The translations under genes and the position numbers were made by a program. A DNA stretch of 64,000 nucleotides from Balneolaceae bacterium. GTDB taxonomy: Bacteria; Bacteroidota; Rhodothermia; Balneolales; Balneolaceae. Shown one piece after another: positions 45,436 through 54,501 of this stretch. The notes beneath the pieces are model-generated. The model was not told the DNA's origin. It worked only from the letters and a program-made list of their open reading frames with translations, and searched no databases. How positions within the stretch are numbered: the first letter of the stretch is position 1; the number at the start of each line of letters is the position of its first letter. The stretch spans positions 372,001 through 436,000 of the forward strand of contig CP030887.1 in NCBI GenBank assembly GCA_006969905.1, read 5' to 3'.

Positions 45436-46868
45436 TGGAGCATACAATTAAAGCACAACCCATTTTTGGACAAACCCGGCACATACACATGGTGGGTATT
45501 GGTGGGATTGGTATGAGTGGTATGGCTGAGATATTGCTTCAACGAGGATACAAAGTAACCGGATCGGACGGTGCAAAAAGCGAAACTACCGAACGGTTAA
45601 AAGAGCTGGGAGCTATTGTTCATCTCGGGCACTCTGAGGAATACATTGAAGGCGCAGATGTTGTGGTATACACCAGTGCGGTTAAGGCTGAAGATAATCC
45701 CGAAACCAGGGCGGCGATTGAAAATCGTATACCGACTATAAAAAGAGCTGAGATGCTGGCCGAATTAATGAAAATGAAGTTCGGCATTGGGGTAGCAGGG
45801 ACTCATGGTAAAACCACAACTACTACTATGGTTGGCCATGTTACCCAGGATGGTAATTACGACCCTACAATTATTGTGGGAGGCAAAGTTCACAGCTTCG
45901 ACAAAACAAACGCCGTAGTTGGAAAGGGTGACCTGATTGTTGTTGAGGCCGATGAATTTGACCGGACATTCTTACGCCTCAACCCTTCTATCGCGATCAT
46001 TACCAATATTGAAGCAGAGCACCTCGATATTTATGATGACCTTGAAGATGTAAAGAATGCGTTCATTGACTACGCCAATAAGGTGCCTTTTTATGGTGCG
46101 GTTATTGTGTGCCTGGACGATTCTAATGTGAGGAGTATTCTACCCCATCTTGAAAAAAGAATCATCACCTATGGCCTTACTCCACAGGCACAAATCCGGG
46201 CAGTTGATCTCCAGATGAACAACTTCACCAGCACTTTTACTGTGGTAAATGATGATGAAAAGCTGGGCGTAATTACCCTGAAAGCCCCTGGTGAGCATAA
46301 TGTGAAAAACGCATTAGCTGCTATTGCAACGGGAATTGAACTTAATATCAACTTTAAACTGATTAAGCAAGGCCTTGAGCGCTATGAAGGAGTTTTCAGG
46401 CGTTTCCAGTTCAAAGCAGAAGAACACGGAGTGATGGTTATTGATGATTATGCGCACCACCCGACCGAGGTTCAGGCAACATTAAATGCAGCCCGAAAAG
46501 GCTGGCCAGACCGCAGGGTGGTAGCTGTCTTCCAGCCGCACTTGTATTCCAGAACTCAGGATTTATACAAAGAATTTGGGCTTTCCTTTTTTGAAGCTGA
46601 AACCCTCGTTATTACGAATGTGTATCCTTCTCGTGAAAAACCCATTGAAGGAGTATCCGGTAAGCTTATCGCTGACACTGCTGAACAGTATGGCCATAAG
46701 AATGTGATTTATGTTGAGAATAAGGAAGATGTTACCAGTACTTTGAAAGAAATTGCCCGGTCAGGTGACATCATCATTACCATGGGAGCAGGAGATATTT
46801 ACAGGTTTGGCGAAGCCTTTGTTAAAGAGTTGGTATCGAAGAACTATAAACCGATGAGCAAAGCTTGA
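45435..46868 (+). CDS. murC: UDP-MurNAc:L-alanine ligase
   Basis: The 477-residue enzyme adds L-alanine to UDP-MurNAc. It has HMVGIGGIGMSGMAEILLQR, ATP site GVAGTHGKTTTTTMVGH, VVEADEFDRTFLRL, ITNIEAEHLDIYDDL, APGEHNVKNALAA, GVMVIDDYAHHPTEV and VFQPHLYSRTQDLYKEF. It lies between murG and ftsQ. murB and ddl, which often follow murC elsewhere, are missing here. Confidence 0.97.
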   Translation: MEHTIKAQPIFGQTRHIHMVGIGGIGMSGMAEILLQRGYKVTGSDGAKSETTERLKELGAIVHLGHSEEYIEGADVVVYTSAVKAEDNPETRAAIENRIPTIKRAEMLAELMKMKFGIGVAGTHGKTTTTTMVGHVTQDGNYDPTIIVGGKVHSFDKTNAVVGKGDLIVVEADEFDRTFLRLNPSIAIITNIEAEHLDIYDDLEDVKNAFIDYANKVPFYGAVIVCLDDSNVRSILPHLEKRIITYGLTPQAQIRAVDLQMNNFTSTFTVVNDDEKLGVITLKAPGEHNVKNALAAIATGIELNINFKLIKQGLERYEGVFRRFQFKAEEHGVMVIDDYAHHPTEVQATLNAARKGWPDRRVVAVFQPHLYSRTQDLYKEFGLSFFEAETLVITNVYPSREKPIEGVSGKLIADTAEQYGHKNVIYVENKEDVTSTLKEIARSGDIIITMGAGDIYRFGEAFVKELVSKNYKPMSKA

Positions 46869-47611
46869 GCAAAAACGATTCAAATATCGAAACTAAAAAA
46901 GCTAATCTCCTCCCCTGGATGACGGCATTGCTTATGGTGCTTGGAGCCTCTGTTTTGATCGCAATGTATTGGAACAGGAATGTTACAGTTGAAGAACTGA
47001 GTTTTTCCGGTAATGCATTCACAGAAACCGAGCAGCTTATAGAAGCAGCAAACGTAACTTTTGGAGTAAAGCCTGACAGCCTTGACCTGGAAAGCTTGGT
47101 CAATCGAATTGAGGCTTTGCATTACGTTAAACAAGCTATTCCTTATGTAGAACCTTCAGGTGAACTTGAAATAGACATTACCGAGCGGCATCCAATCGCA
47201 CTTTTAGTGGATGAAGATAAACGGGCTTATATAGATGAAGATGGAGTTCGGCTTCCAATCATTTCTGGTAAAACCCTGGATCTCCCCATTGTATATGGCT
47301 TTAAAACCGCTATTGGCACTGATACAACAAAAGGTAAAGCTTTTGAACAGGTAAGAGATTTCCTGGTGGATGCAAAACACAACAAATTTGGATGGACCAC
47401 CATCAGCGAAGTAGTCTACAGCCCGGAAGAGGGGGTAGTAGCATTAAGCCATGAGAATGGCGTAAAACTGGTTTTCGGAGATCATAATTTCGAAACCAAG
47501 CTGGAAAATTGGGAAGTCTTTTATAAGGAAATCATCCGGACAAAAGGTATCCGATCAATACAAACGGTAGATCTACGATTTACAAATCAGGTGGTAACCC
47601 GTGAAATATAA
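46865..47611 (+). CDS. ftsQ: Cell division protein FtsQ
   Basis: A TTG start overlaps the murC stop (TTGA). The 248-residue protein has a short cytoplasmic part, one membrane helix (MTALLMVLGASVLIAMYW), and a POTRA domain (VEELSFSGNAFTETEQLIEA, then YVEPSGELEIDITERHPIAL). An FtsQ beta domain with VDLRFTNQVV at the end follows. It links FtsB/FtsL to early divisome proteins. Identity is supported by fold pattern and position between murC and ftsA. Confidence 0.9.
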   Translation: MSKNDSNIETKKANLLPWMTALLMVLGASVLIAMYWNRNVTVEELSFSGNAFTETEQLIEAANVTFGVKPDSLDLESLVNRIEALHYVKQAIPYVEPSGELEIDITERHPIALLVDEDKRAYIDEDGVRLPIISGKTLDLPIVYGFKTAIGTDTTKGKAFEQVRDFLVDAKHNKFGWTTISEVVYSPEEGVVALSHENGVKLVFGDHNFETKLENWEVFYKEIIRTKGIRSIQTVDLRFTNQVVTREI

Positions 47612-47655
47612 CCCAGAAACAATTTTAGCAATCAACAAAACACACCGGTACTGAC

Positions 47656-48915
47656 ATGGCAGAACAAGAAAACATTATGGTAGGACTGGATATCGGAACT
47701 ACTAAAATTTGCGCAATTGTAGCTTCAATTGAACAAGACAGGATTAACATTCTTGGGGTTGGTAAAGCCCCAAGCGATGGACTTAACAGGGGCGTGGTTG
47801 TAAATATTGACAAAACTGTAAATGCCATTAAAGATGCTATTGCCCAGGCTGAGCTTGCTTCCGGTATCCAGGTAAATTCAGTTAATGTTGGTATTGCGGG
47901 TGATCATATCCGGAGTATGAGGAGTAAGGGTGTAATCACCATTAATAATAAAGACAATGAAATTACCGCTCGTGATGTTGAGCGCCTTCTTGAGGATTGC
48001 CAACGTATCATGTTACCTACCGACCAGCAAATCCTGCATGTAATCCCCCAGGAATTTGTGGTTGACGGTCAGGATGGAATCAATGATCCGGTAGGCATGA
48101 GCGGAATGCGTATGGAAGCTGAGGTCCACATTATTACCGGACTGGTTTCTGCAGCTAAAAATATCTATCGCTGTGTGGAACGTGCCGGTTACCAGGTAGC
48201 GGATATCATTCTTGAACCTTTGGCCTCTTCTTATTCTGTGCTTGATGAGGAAGAAAAAGAAGCCGGGGTGGTTTTGGTTGATATCGGTGGCGGAACTACA
48301 GATGTAGCCATTTTCCAGGATAACACTATTCGCCATACAGCGGTAATTGCCATTGCCGGACAGAAAGTAACTGATGATATCCGTCTTGGGTTAAGCGTAC
48401 TTGATGATCAGGCAGAATCGCTGAAACGAAATCATGGGGAATGCTATGCAGATATGATCCGGGAAGATGAAGTTATTACCGTACCTGGTATTGCCGGCCG
48501 TCCTCCAAAGGAAATCACCAAAAGTATCCTCGCAAAAATTATACAAGCCAGGATGGAAGAAATTATGGAGATCGTAGGGATCGAAATTAAGCGAAGCGGC
48601 TACTCAGATTCCCTGAGCGCCGGTGTGGTTCTTACCGGTGGCGGTTCTCTTATCAGGAATATTTGTCCTCTAGCCAACGAGATACTTGGAATGGATGCTA
48701 AAGTAGGTATCCCATTGGGTATTACCGGAGGCTTGGTAGAGGAAGTAAACAGCCCGATCTATGCAACAGGTGTAGGCCTGGTGGTTCATGCCCTGAAAAC
48801 CGGCATGAATAATGACCAAACTATGATGCCGTCTTCACAAAAAGGCAGCAACAACATGGAACAGGTAATGAGTAAAATTGCCGATCGCATGAAAAGTTGG
48901 TTTAAAGAGCTTTAA
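47656..48915 (+). CDS. ftsA: Cell division protein FtsA
   Basis: The 419-residue actin-like ATPase anchors FtsZ to the membrane. It has phosphate-1 GLDIGTTKICAIVA, the 1C domain (NSVNVGIAGDHIRSMRSKGV), phosphate-2 VVLVDIGGGTTDVAIF, the adenosine motif VVLTGGGSLIRNICPLANEI, and a C-terminal amphipathic membrane-targeting helix (VMSKIADRMKSWFKEL). It is 44 bases after ftsQ and 62 before ftsZ. Confidence 0.97.
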   Translation: MAEQENIMVGLDIGTTKICAIVASIEQDRINILGVGKAPSDGLNRGVVVNIDKTVNAIKDAIAQAELASGIQVNSVNVGIAGDHIRSMRSKGVITINNKDNEITARDVERLLEDCQRIMLPTDQQILHVIPQEFVVDGQDGINDPVGMSGMRMEAEVHIITGLVSAAKNIYRCVERAGYQVADIILEPLASSYSVLDEEEKEAGVVLVDIGGGTTDVAIFQDNTIRHTAVIAIAGQKVTDDIRLGLSVLDDQAESLKRNHGECYADMIREDEVITVPGIAGRPPKEITKSILAKIIQARMEEIMEIVGIEIKRSGYSDSLSAGVVLTGGGSLIRNICPLANEILGMDAKVGIPLGITGGLVEEVNSPIYATGVGLVVHALKTGMNNDQTMMPSSQKGSNNMEQVMSKIADRMKSWFKEL

Positions 48916-48977
48916 ACAAACAGCAATCATCTACAATAAATAACAATTCAGTAAATCAAACATAAACAGGAGTAATC

Positions 48978-50303
48978 ATGGCTAATCGATTCTTTTTCGA
49001 CGAACAAAGCCAGGAAAACGCTAAGATCAAAGTGGTCGGCGTTGGCGGCGGTGGCGGTAATGCCATCAATAATATGATAAATATGGGCCTCGATAGTGTG
49101 GAGTACATCGCACTTAATACCGATGCCCAGGCACTCAAAAACAGCCAGGCAGATATCAAAATCCAGGTTGGAACTTCTTTAACCAATGGCCTTGGGGCAG
49201 GAGCACGTCCCGAAGTGGGCCGCGAAGCCCTTGAGGAAAACAGGCATGAGATAGAAGAGTCCATTGAAACAGCGGATATGATTTTTGTCACAGCCGGAAT
49301 GGGTGGTGGAACCGGAACCGGTGGAGCTCCCGTAGTTGCCGGGATGGCCAAACGCAAAGGAATTTTAACGGTAGGTATTATCACCACTCCGTTTGACTGT
49401 GAAGGAAAAATCCGTAAAAAATATGCCCTTGAAGGCATCACTGAACTAAAAAAGAATTGCGATACCGTAATCGTAATTCCAAATGAGCGACTTCTTGATA
49501 TCGCTGATGAAAATACTTCATTGATGGAAGCCTTTGCATTAGCAAACGAAGTACTTTATAACGCAACACGTGGTATCAGTGATCTGATCCTGATGCCCGG
49601 GCTTATCAACCTTGATTTTGCAGATGTTCGTACTACGATGACAGACGGTGGTGCAGCAATCATGGGTTCTGCTACTGCTGAGGGAACTGACCGTGCTGAA
49701 TTGGCTGCTCGTTCTGCTATTAATTCCCCACTACTGGATGGAGTAAGTATTCGCGGTGCACGAAGTGTGTTGGTTAATATCTCGGCAGGTTCCAATCTTG
49801 GAATGAGAGAAACCACAACAGCTACCAGTATTGTACAGCAGGAAGCAGGCGAAAATGCCGAAATCATCCTGGGTACAGTTCTTGATGAAGCCTTTGGTGA
49901 GGAAATTAGGGTAACGGTTATAGCCACCGGTTTTGACCTGGCTGAAGATCGTTCTACGGTAAAAGTAGCTCCTAATGCGCCTCTTAAAGCTGCCGCTGAA
50001 AACGTAGCCCGTACTCAGGCAAACAAACCAGCCGATGTACCTACCCGCTTTACCCGTGCCAGCGGAGACTTCTATAAAGGCGAAGGGAACCTTAAAAAAC
50101 TCGATACCCCTTCTTACCTGCGAAGAGACCTTTCTGTTCGTAATGAAGAAGAGACCGGGTTTAACGAAGAAGCAGAAGAACCGAAAGCACAGGCTCCGGC
50201 TGAAGAAAACCGGGACAATGTGACTCCGTTCCAGAGCAGAACGGAGCGCATTCGAAAAGATGACACAGACCAGCCTGCGTTTTTACGCAAGATTATGGAC
50301 TAA
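48978..50303 (+). CDS. ftsZ: Cell division protein FtsZ
   Basis: The 441-residue tubulin-like GTPase forms the Z ring. Motifs are IKVVGVGGGGGNAINNM, LNTDAQAL, the tubulin signature GMGGGTGTGGAPVVAG, T7-loop region NLDFADVRTTM, and a C-terminal conserved peptide QPAFLRKIMD that binds FtsA. The linker of about 100 residues is acidic and Pro/Glu-rich. A true Shine-Dalgarno sequence, AGGAG, sits 5 bases before the ATG, unlike most genes here, which suggests strong translation. Confidence 0.98.
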   Translation: MANRFFFDEQSQENAKIKVVGVGGGGGNAINNMINMGLDSVEYIALNTDAQALKNSQADIKIQVGTSLTNGLGAGARPEVGREALEENRHEIEESIETADMIFVTAGMGGGTGTGGAPVVAGMAKRKGILTVGIITTPFDCEGKIRKKYALEGITELKKNCDTVIVIPNERLLDIADENTSLMEAFALANEVLYNATRGISDLILMPGLINLDFADVRTTMTDGGAAIMGSATAEGTDRAELAARSAINSPLLDGVSIRGARSVLVNISAGSNLGMRETTTATSIVQQEAGENAEIILGTVLDEAFGEEIRVTVIATGFDLAEDRSTVKVAPNAPLKAAAENVARTQANKPADVPTRFTRASGDFYKGEGNLKKLDTPSYLRRDLSVRNEEETGFNEEAEEPKAQAPAEENRDNVTPFQSRTERIRKDDTDQPAFLRKIMD

Positions 50304-50370
50304 CCATCTTAAGCTCTTAGTCTGAATGGATTCCGGTTTAGGAATCTTTTTGATGAACTGATTTACTGAA

Positions 50371-50430
50371 TATAGCTACAGGCCAACCCGTTTGGCAGGC
50401 AGGCTCATTTCATTGAGCCAGCCAGCTATA
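50371..50430. repeat. Structured palindromic segment (three-way-junction form)
   Basis: Outer arms TATAGCT (50371-50377) and AGCTATA (50424-50430) enclose two hairpins: GCCAA/TTGGC (50382-50396) and GGCTCA/TGAGCC (50402-50419). It lies between ftsZ and its terminator. It may be a small dispersed repeat or a structured 3' UTR. Confidence 0.45.
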
Positions 50431-50445
50431 GATTGCTAACAACAA

Positions 50446-50478
50446 GAGAAGCCTCTGGGTAAGGGGCTTCTCTTTTTT
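50446..50478 (+). terminator. Terminator of the division/cell-wall cluster
   Basis: GAGAAGCCTC (50446-50455) pairs with GGGGCTTCTC (50463-50472) with one G-T pair and a seven-base loop, followed by six T. It is the only strong terminator found after mraZ. Confidence 0.9.
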
Positions 50479-50501
50479 GTGGTTGGTAACCTCTTCTTTT
50501 C

Positions 50502-50597
50502 TTGTCATTTCGAAGGAGTACTTACGACTGAGAAATCTAAAGAGTTATTAAAAGTCATAAAACCCTTTAGATTTCTCGCTTGCGCTCGAAATGACAA
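50502..50597. repeat. Dispersed palindromic repeat (GTCATTTCGA type)
   Basis: The arms TTGTCATTTCGA...GAGAAATCTAAAG (50502-50542) and CTTTAGATTTCTC...TCGAAATGACAA (50565-50597) are inverted copies that differ mainly in their centres. It resembles elements at 8849 and 51244. This type of imperfect palindrome is common in intergenic DNA of Bacteroidota and relatives. Confidence 0.8.
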
Positions 50598-50642
50598 ACT
50601 AAACTTAGTTTCATGTTTTTATTGATTTAGTTACCATTGAAG

Positions 50643-51236
50643 ATGGAAATAAAGTATATAGAATTAATAATTGGTTTCATTGGGGTTTTAGTAGGATCCA
50701 GTATGCCAATTTTTTATTAAATAACTAGGAGAAAACGAGAAAAGAAGAGAAAACTTAACTCGATCTTGTTTTCTTTAATCGATCTTTATTTTAGAATATC
50801 AGGAGTTGGAGCTGTTTTTGAGGCGGCAAATAAATTTAAATCGAATAACAAAGAGCTAGAAAAAATTTTCTTAGGTTTAGCAAATGATGACAAATTAGAT
50901 ACAAATATATTTAAGATTGAACTGGAAAAAACTGTTAATGAACTTTCTCTTGAAGACCCTTTCTTAGCTCAAGAAATGAGTATTTATTTCCGTCAAAATG
51001 AAATGTTTACTGATGATTTTAAAAATAAGAAGCTTATAAGTTTTGAAAAAAAATTTGTGATTATGTCAAACCTCTGTCATGTATACTTAAGAACTTTGGA
51101 AAAATACATCATCAAACTTTCAAAGAAGATCAATAGGAAAACAGTCCGCACATCCAAGAGTTTTATACAAAAAAACCAAATTGACCCATCAGATTGGGAA
51201 GAACATTTTTCAATATTTAAATCTTTAGAAACCTAA
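50643..51236 (+). pseudogene. Membrane-anchored protein gene with in-frame stop after the membrane helix
   Basis: An ATG at 50643 opens a frame with one membrane helix (IELIIGFIGVLVGSSMPIFY) that stops at TAA 50718-50720. The same frame then continues without another stop to 51236. It begins with a very basic stretch (TRRKREKKRK), as expected right after a membrane helix, and continues as a helical, charged domain of about 160 residues. The most economical reading is one anchored protein broken by a nonsense change. Translation of the second part could restart only at a TTG at 50766. The family is not recognised. The gene is AT-rich and lies between two palindromic repeats. Alternatively the two parts are separate genes, which I think is less likely. 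Confidence 0.6.
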
Positions 51237-51243
51237 AAAAGAT

Positions 51244-51312
51244 TTGTCATTTCGACCGTAGGGAGAAATCTAAATAACCCTTTAGATTCCTCACAGTCGT
51301 TCAGAATGACAA
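51244..51312. repeat. Dispersed palindromic repeat (GTCATTTCGA type)
   Basis: TTGTCATTTCGACC...GGAGAAATCTAAA and TTTAGATTCCTC...TTCAGAATGACAA form an inverted pair of about 69 bases in all. The ends and the AGAAATCT core match the element at 50502. Together the two elements flank the broken gene at 50643. Confidence 0.75.
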
Positions 51313-51323
51313 AAATATAAACC

Positions 51324-51674
51324 ATGCCATATTACACTTATATAGTAACCAACTCAACGAAAAGTACTTTGTACATAGGTATGACAAATGACATTCCATC
51401 TCGTATTCTTGAGCATGGATTAAATGCCGGTCACTCTAAAACCTTTGCAGGTCGTTATCATTGCTATATGTTGGTTCATTATGAGGAGTACAAGTATGTA
51501 AATGATGCTATCCAAAGAGAGAAAGAAATTAAAAAGTGGAAAAGAGAAAAGAAAAACACGTTAATCGAATCTTTGAATCCAAATTGGAGATTTCTGAATC
51601 AGGAACTCGGGCTATATCCTTTTGGCGATTATTCAAACAAAAAGAACATTAGCTCTCGAAGAAATACAAACTGA
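51324..51674 (+). CDS. GIY-YIG nuclease domain protein
   Basis: The 116-residue protein has the GIY-YIG pattern: YYTYIVTNSTKSTLYIGMTN with Y-T-Y-I-V and L-Y-I-G-M, DIPSRILEHGLNAGHSKTFA with the arginine and histidine of the active-site helix, and YKYVNDAIQREKEIKKWKRE with the metal-binding glutamate. It is of the small stand-alone type. The second GIY-YIG protein in this window (2593-2814) differs in sequence. It follows a palindromic repeat by 11 bases. Function is unknown. Confidence 0.9.
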   Translation: MPYYTYIVTNSTKSTLYIGMTNDIPSRILEHGLNAGHSKTFAGRYHCYMLVHYEEYKYVNDAIQREKEIKKWKREKKNTLIESLNPNWRFLNQELGLYPFGDYSNKKNISSRRNTN

Positions 51675-51705
51675 GTTTTATCTCTTCTAGGCTTTTAGAA
51701 AAAAG

Positions 51706-52839
51706 TCAGCTTAAAACAACCTCTCTCACCTTTTTACCCCAATTTTCCCAGTTCATTCTTTCAATATAATGCAGGTAAGCTTTTTGGCTCATAGAACGAT
51801 AAGCCGACTTATCTTCCCAGGCTTTTTTTATGGTTTCAGCTATTTTCTGGGGATGAGCGTCCAAATCAAAAGTATAGCCTGTTTTCCCATCTAATACTGC
51901 CTCTGGCACACCACCTACATTGGTGCCTATAGCAGGTAACCCAAAAGATGCCGCTTCAATAAATGACATGCCTACACACTCTGCCTTGGTGGGAAGAATA
52001 AAAAAATGCGATTTTTCAAAAAGTGAGGTGAGTTTTGCGTATTCATCAGGAATATGTTTATCAAGAAAGCCTAAAACTTCTAAGTAAGGGTGTTTAATTT
52101 TTGGACTACAGCCTAATACTTTTAATTTTGATTCTATTCCGAGCTTATTTAAAAAACTGGTTACTTCTAATGCCTTCGGACCTCCTTTCTGTTCCCAATC
52201 TTTCCCAATAAATAAGAGATTCAATGTCCTTGATTTCATTCTTTCTTGTATCAACGAGTCTATATTATTCTCATCATGGAAGTCAAACAAATTTGGCCCA
52301 TACGGTATAACATCAATTTTTGACTCATCTATATCATAATCTTGAATGGCAGAATCAGCTAACCAGTGTAGAGGTACTATTAATCTTTTAGCTTTTTGAA
52401 AAGCCTTTTTTTCAAGAAACATGGCATTCCTGAAGCTTTCGCTCATCAGGTTTTTATGACTCTTATGAAGTAAATTGAGTCGTGGGAAAGTTGCATCGGA
52501 AGTCAGATATAAAGGGATATCTGTTTTTAAATAAGCAACCTCTGGACTTACCAAAGATCCAAAAAGAATATCAGGTTTCTCTGCTTCTATTTTTTTTTGC
52601 AAAATCGCAGCATTCTTTTTTGCAAGAGCTATACTATACTGATACTTATATACTTTCCCTGATAACTTAGATAAAAATTTGCCACGAATTTTGACCCCAT
52701 ATTTATACCAATGGTCAAGAGGTCCCAAAGGTACCACCTCATCAAAGTTCTTCTTTAAAGCCTGGTACATTGAATAATGAGTACCTGAATAGGCTTTAAT
52801 GTCATTAGGATCTTCTTTTGTAATATATCCGATTTTCAT
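51706..52839 (-). CDS. Glycosyltransferase family 4 (GT-B) protein
   Basis: The 377-residue protein has a GT-B fold: the N-terminal domain has IGYITKEDPNDIKAYSGTHY and a donor domain contains LLFIGKDWEQKGGPKALEVT. The E-x7-E-type motif is in AECVGMSFIEAASFGLPAIG followed by TNVGGVPEAVLDGKTG. It transfers a sugar from a nucleotide sugar to an unknown acceptor. No other polysaccharide genes are near. It lies 10 bases after the TSUP gene and so ends a three-gene operon with PhzF. Confidence 0.9.
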   Translation of the reverse strand: MKIGYITKEDPNDIKAYSGTHYSMYQALKKNFDEVVPLGPLDHWYKYGVKIRGKFLSKLSGKVYKYQYSIALAKKNAAILQKKIEAEKPDILFGSLVSPEVAYLKTDIPLYLTSDATFPRLNLLHKSHKNLMSESFRNAMFLEKKAFQKAKRLIVPLHWLADSAIQDYDIDESKIDVIPYGPNLFDFHDENNIDSLIQERMKSRTLNLLFIGKDWEQKGGPKALEVTSFLNKLGIESKLKVLGCSPKIKHPYLEVLGFLDKHIPDEYAKLTSLFEKSHFFILPTKAECVGMSFIEAASFGLPAIGTNVGGVPEAVLDGKTGYTFDLDAHPQKIAETIKKAWEDKSAYRSMSQKAYLHYIERMNWENWGKKVREVVLS

Positions 52840-52849
52840 TATTCAGCTT

Positions 52850-53662
52850 TTATAGAATACTCCATAATAATCGAGATGCCATAACAACTGCAAGCAGTGA
52901 AAATCCCCATTGAAGAAATTTCCGGTTAATTCTCTGGTTTAGCAATGCACCACCAAATCCCCCAACCAAACCACCTATCGACATAGGCAGGGCTGCACCA
53001 AAATCTACATAACCAAATGTGTAGTCCGAAATTCCAGTAGTAGAAACGTCCATAATCCCCAGCTGAAACCAGCCGGAAAATACCATAATAACCATAGCCA
53101 GTTGAGAAACACTTACTGCCTTTCGAAAAGGCTGCTTATAAAACAGGTTCATAATAGGAACCATAATTCCACCCCCTCCAACTCCTGCAAGTGAGGCCAC
53201 AAAACCACCAATACCTCCTGTAACCAAACTCTCTTTCAAGCCCATATTTTTATAATCTCTATCCTCTTCAAGTTTTTGGTCATTACCTCTTCGGAACATC
53301 ATAAATGAAGCATAAAGCAGCATAAGGCTAAAAAATACTACAAACTGTTCCCGGTCATAAAACGCGGATGTCAAAACCAACTTACCAATTGTAATCCCAA
53401 TTACACCAAGGAACCCTAAAATAAGCCCCTCTCTCAGGTAAAAATTGTTCTGTACGTATTGCCGGATTGCACTCCCGCCCGCTGCTACAAACGTACAAAA
53501 CAACCCTGAAGCTATCGTCCATAAAACAGGATTTTGAACCCCCGCTTCATCAAATAAAAAATAAAGAACAGGAGTGAATATAATTCCCCCACCTACACCC
53601 ATTAATCCGGCTATCAATCCGGCAGCCAACCCGATTACCAACAGGACTAAAAACTCAATCAA
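52850..53662 (-). CDS. TauE/SafE (TSUP) family membrane transporter
   Basis: The 270-residue protein has about eight membrane helices in two related halves. Each half starts with a glycine-rich motif (LAAGLIAGLMGVGGGIIFTP and IGGFVASLAGVGGGGIMVPI), the hallmark of the TSUP family. Members export or import sulfite, sulfoacetate or other organosulfur anions; the substrate here is unknown. It overlaps PhzF by four bases. A second, different TSUP gene is at 56914. Confidence 0.92.
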   Translation of the reverse strand: MIEFLVLLVIGLAAGLIAGLMGVGGGIIFTPVLYFLFDEAGVQNPVLWTIASGLFCTFVAAGGSAIRQYVQNNFYLREGLILGFLGVIGITIGKLVLTSAFYDREQFVVFFSLMLLYASFMMFRRGNDQKLEEDRDYKNMGLKESLVTGGIGGFVASLAGVGGGGIMVPIMNLFYKQPFRKAVSVSQLAMVIMVFSGWFQLGIMDVSTTGISDYTFGYVDFGAALPMSIGGLVGGFGGALLNQRINRKFLQWGFSLLAVVMASRLLWSIL

Positions 53663-54438
53663 AACGAGTATTCTCCAACTAAATAAGTAACTGCCTTTCC
53701 AATAATCTCAACACGCTCACCTTTGTTTCTGCATAAAAGGTTTCCGATCCGTTTCGATATCTGTCGTGCAGTTAGCTCATCTTTCCCCAATCTTTTAGCC
53801 CAATACGGAGTAAGCCTTGTATGGGCCGAACCTGTTACCGGGTCTTCATCAACTCCTGATTGGGGAGCAAAAAACCGGGATACAAAATCTACTTCATCTC
53901 CACATGCTGTAACTATCACTCCCCGGGCATCTACTTCTTTCAGCATGCGCATGTCAGGGTTTAAATCGGCGACTTCTTTTTCAGCTTCAAGAACAACCAT
54001 ATAATCATCTGACTTGTACGTCTCACACTTCTCAATCCCCAAAGCCTGGTACAGAATTGGAGGGCCTTCCACTTTCTCCATTTCATCAGCCGGGAAATCC
54101 ATTAAAAGCTGATCTCCTTCTTTTAAAACTACTAACGGCCCGCTTTTTGTGTTAAATACGATTCGGGGTTTGCTATAGCCCAGATGATTAAACAACACAT
54201 GAGCCGTTGCCAGAGTTGCATGACCGCATAGATCTACTTCTGTAGTTGGGGTGAACCACCGTAATTGAAACTCACCTGAATCCGAAACAAAAAATGCCGT
54301 TTCTGAAAGGTTATTTTCAAGTGCCAGTTTTTGCATAATTTCATCCGGGAGCCATTCGCTTAACGGGCAAACTGCTGCCGGATTTCCACCGAACACTTTT
54401 GAAGTAAATGCATCAACCTGGTAAATAGGAAGTTTCAT
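53659..54438 (-). CDS. PhzF-family epimerase/isomerase-like protein
   Basis: The 259-residue protein has the PhzF (diaminopimelate-epimerase-like) fold: MKLPIYQVDAFTSKVFGGNP, AAVCPL, ENNLSETAFFV with the catalytic glutamate, RWFTPTTEVDLCGHATLATA, and DEDPVTGSAHTRLTPYWAKR. PhzF enzymes isomerise small carboxylates; most relatives outside phenazine clusters have unknown substrates. It is first in an operon with TSUP and a glycosyltransferase and divergent from mutS2. Confidence 0.93.
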   Translation of the reverse strand: MKLPIYQVDAFTSKVFGGNPAAVCPLSEWLPDEIMQKLALENNLSETAFFVSDSGEFQLRWFTPTTEVDLCGHATLATAHVLFNHLGYSKPRIVFNTKSGPLVVLKEGDQLLMDFPADEMEKVEGPPILYQALGIEKCETYKSDDYMVVLEAEKEVADLNPDMRMLKEVDARGVIVTACGDEVDFVSRFFAPQSGVDEDPVTGSAHTRLTPYWAKRLGKDELTARQISKRIGNLLCRNKGERVEIIGKAVTYLVGEYSF

Positions 54439-54501
54439 AGCCGACTTATTTAGAGTTATCTTTAGCTGATTGGAACCTAAGGCAAATTTCCGAAAATAAC
54501 G

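Noticed and set aside
50502-51312. Possible CRISPR repeats
   Set aside because: There are only two imperfect palindromes of different length, with no regular spacers and no cas genes.
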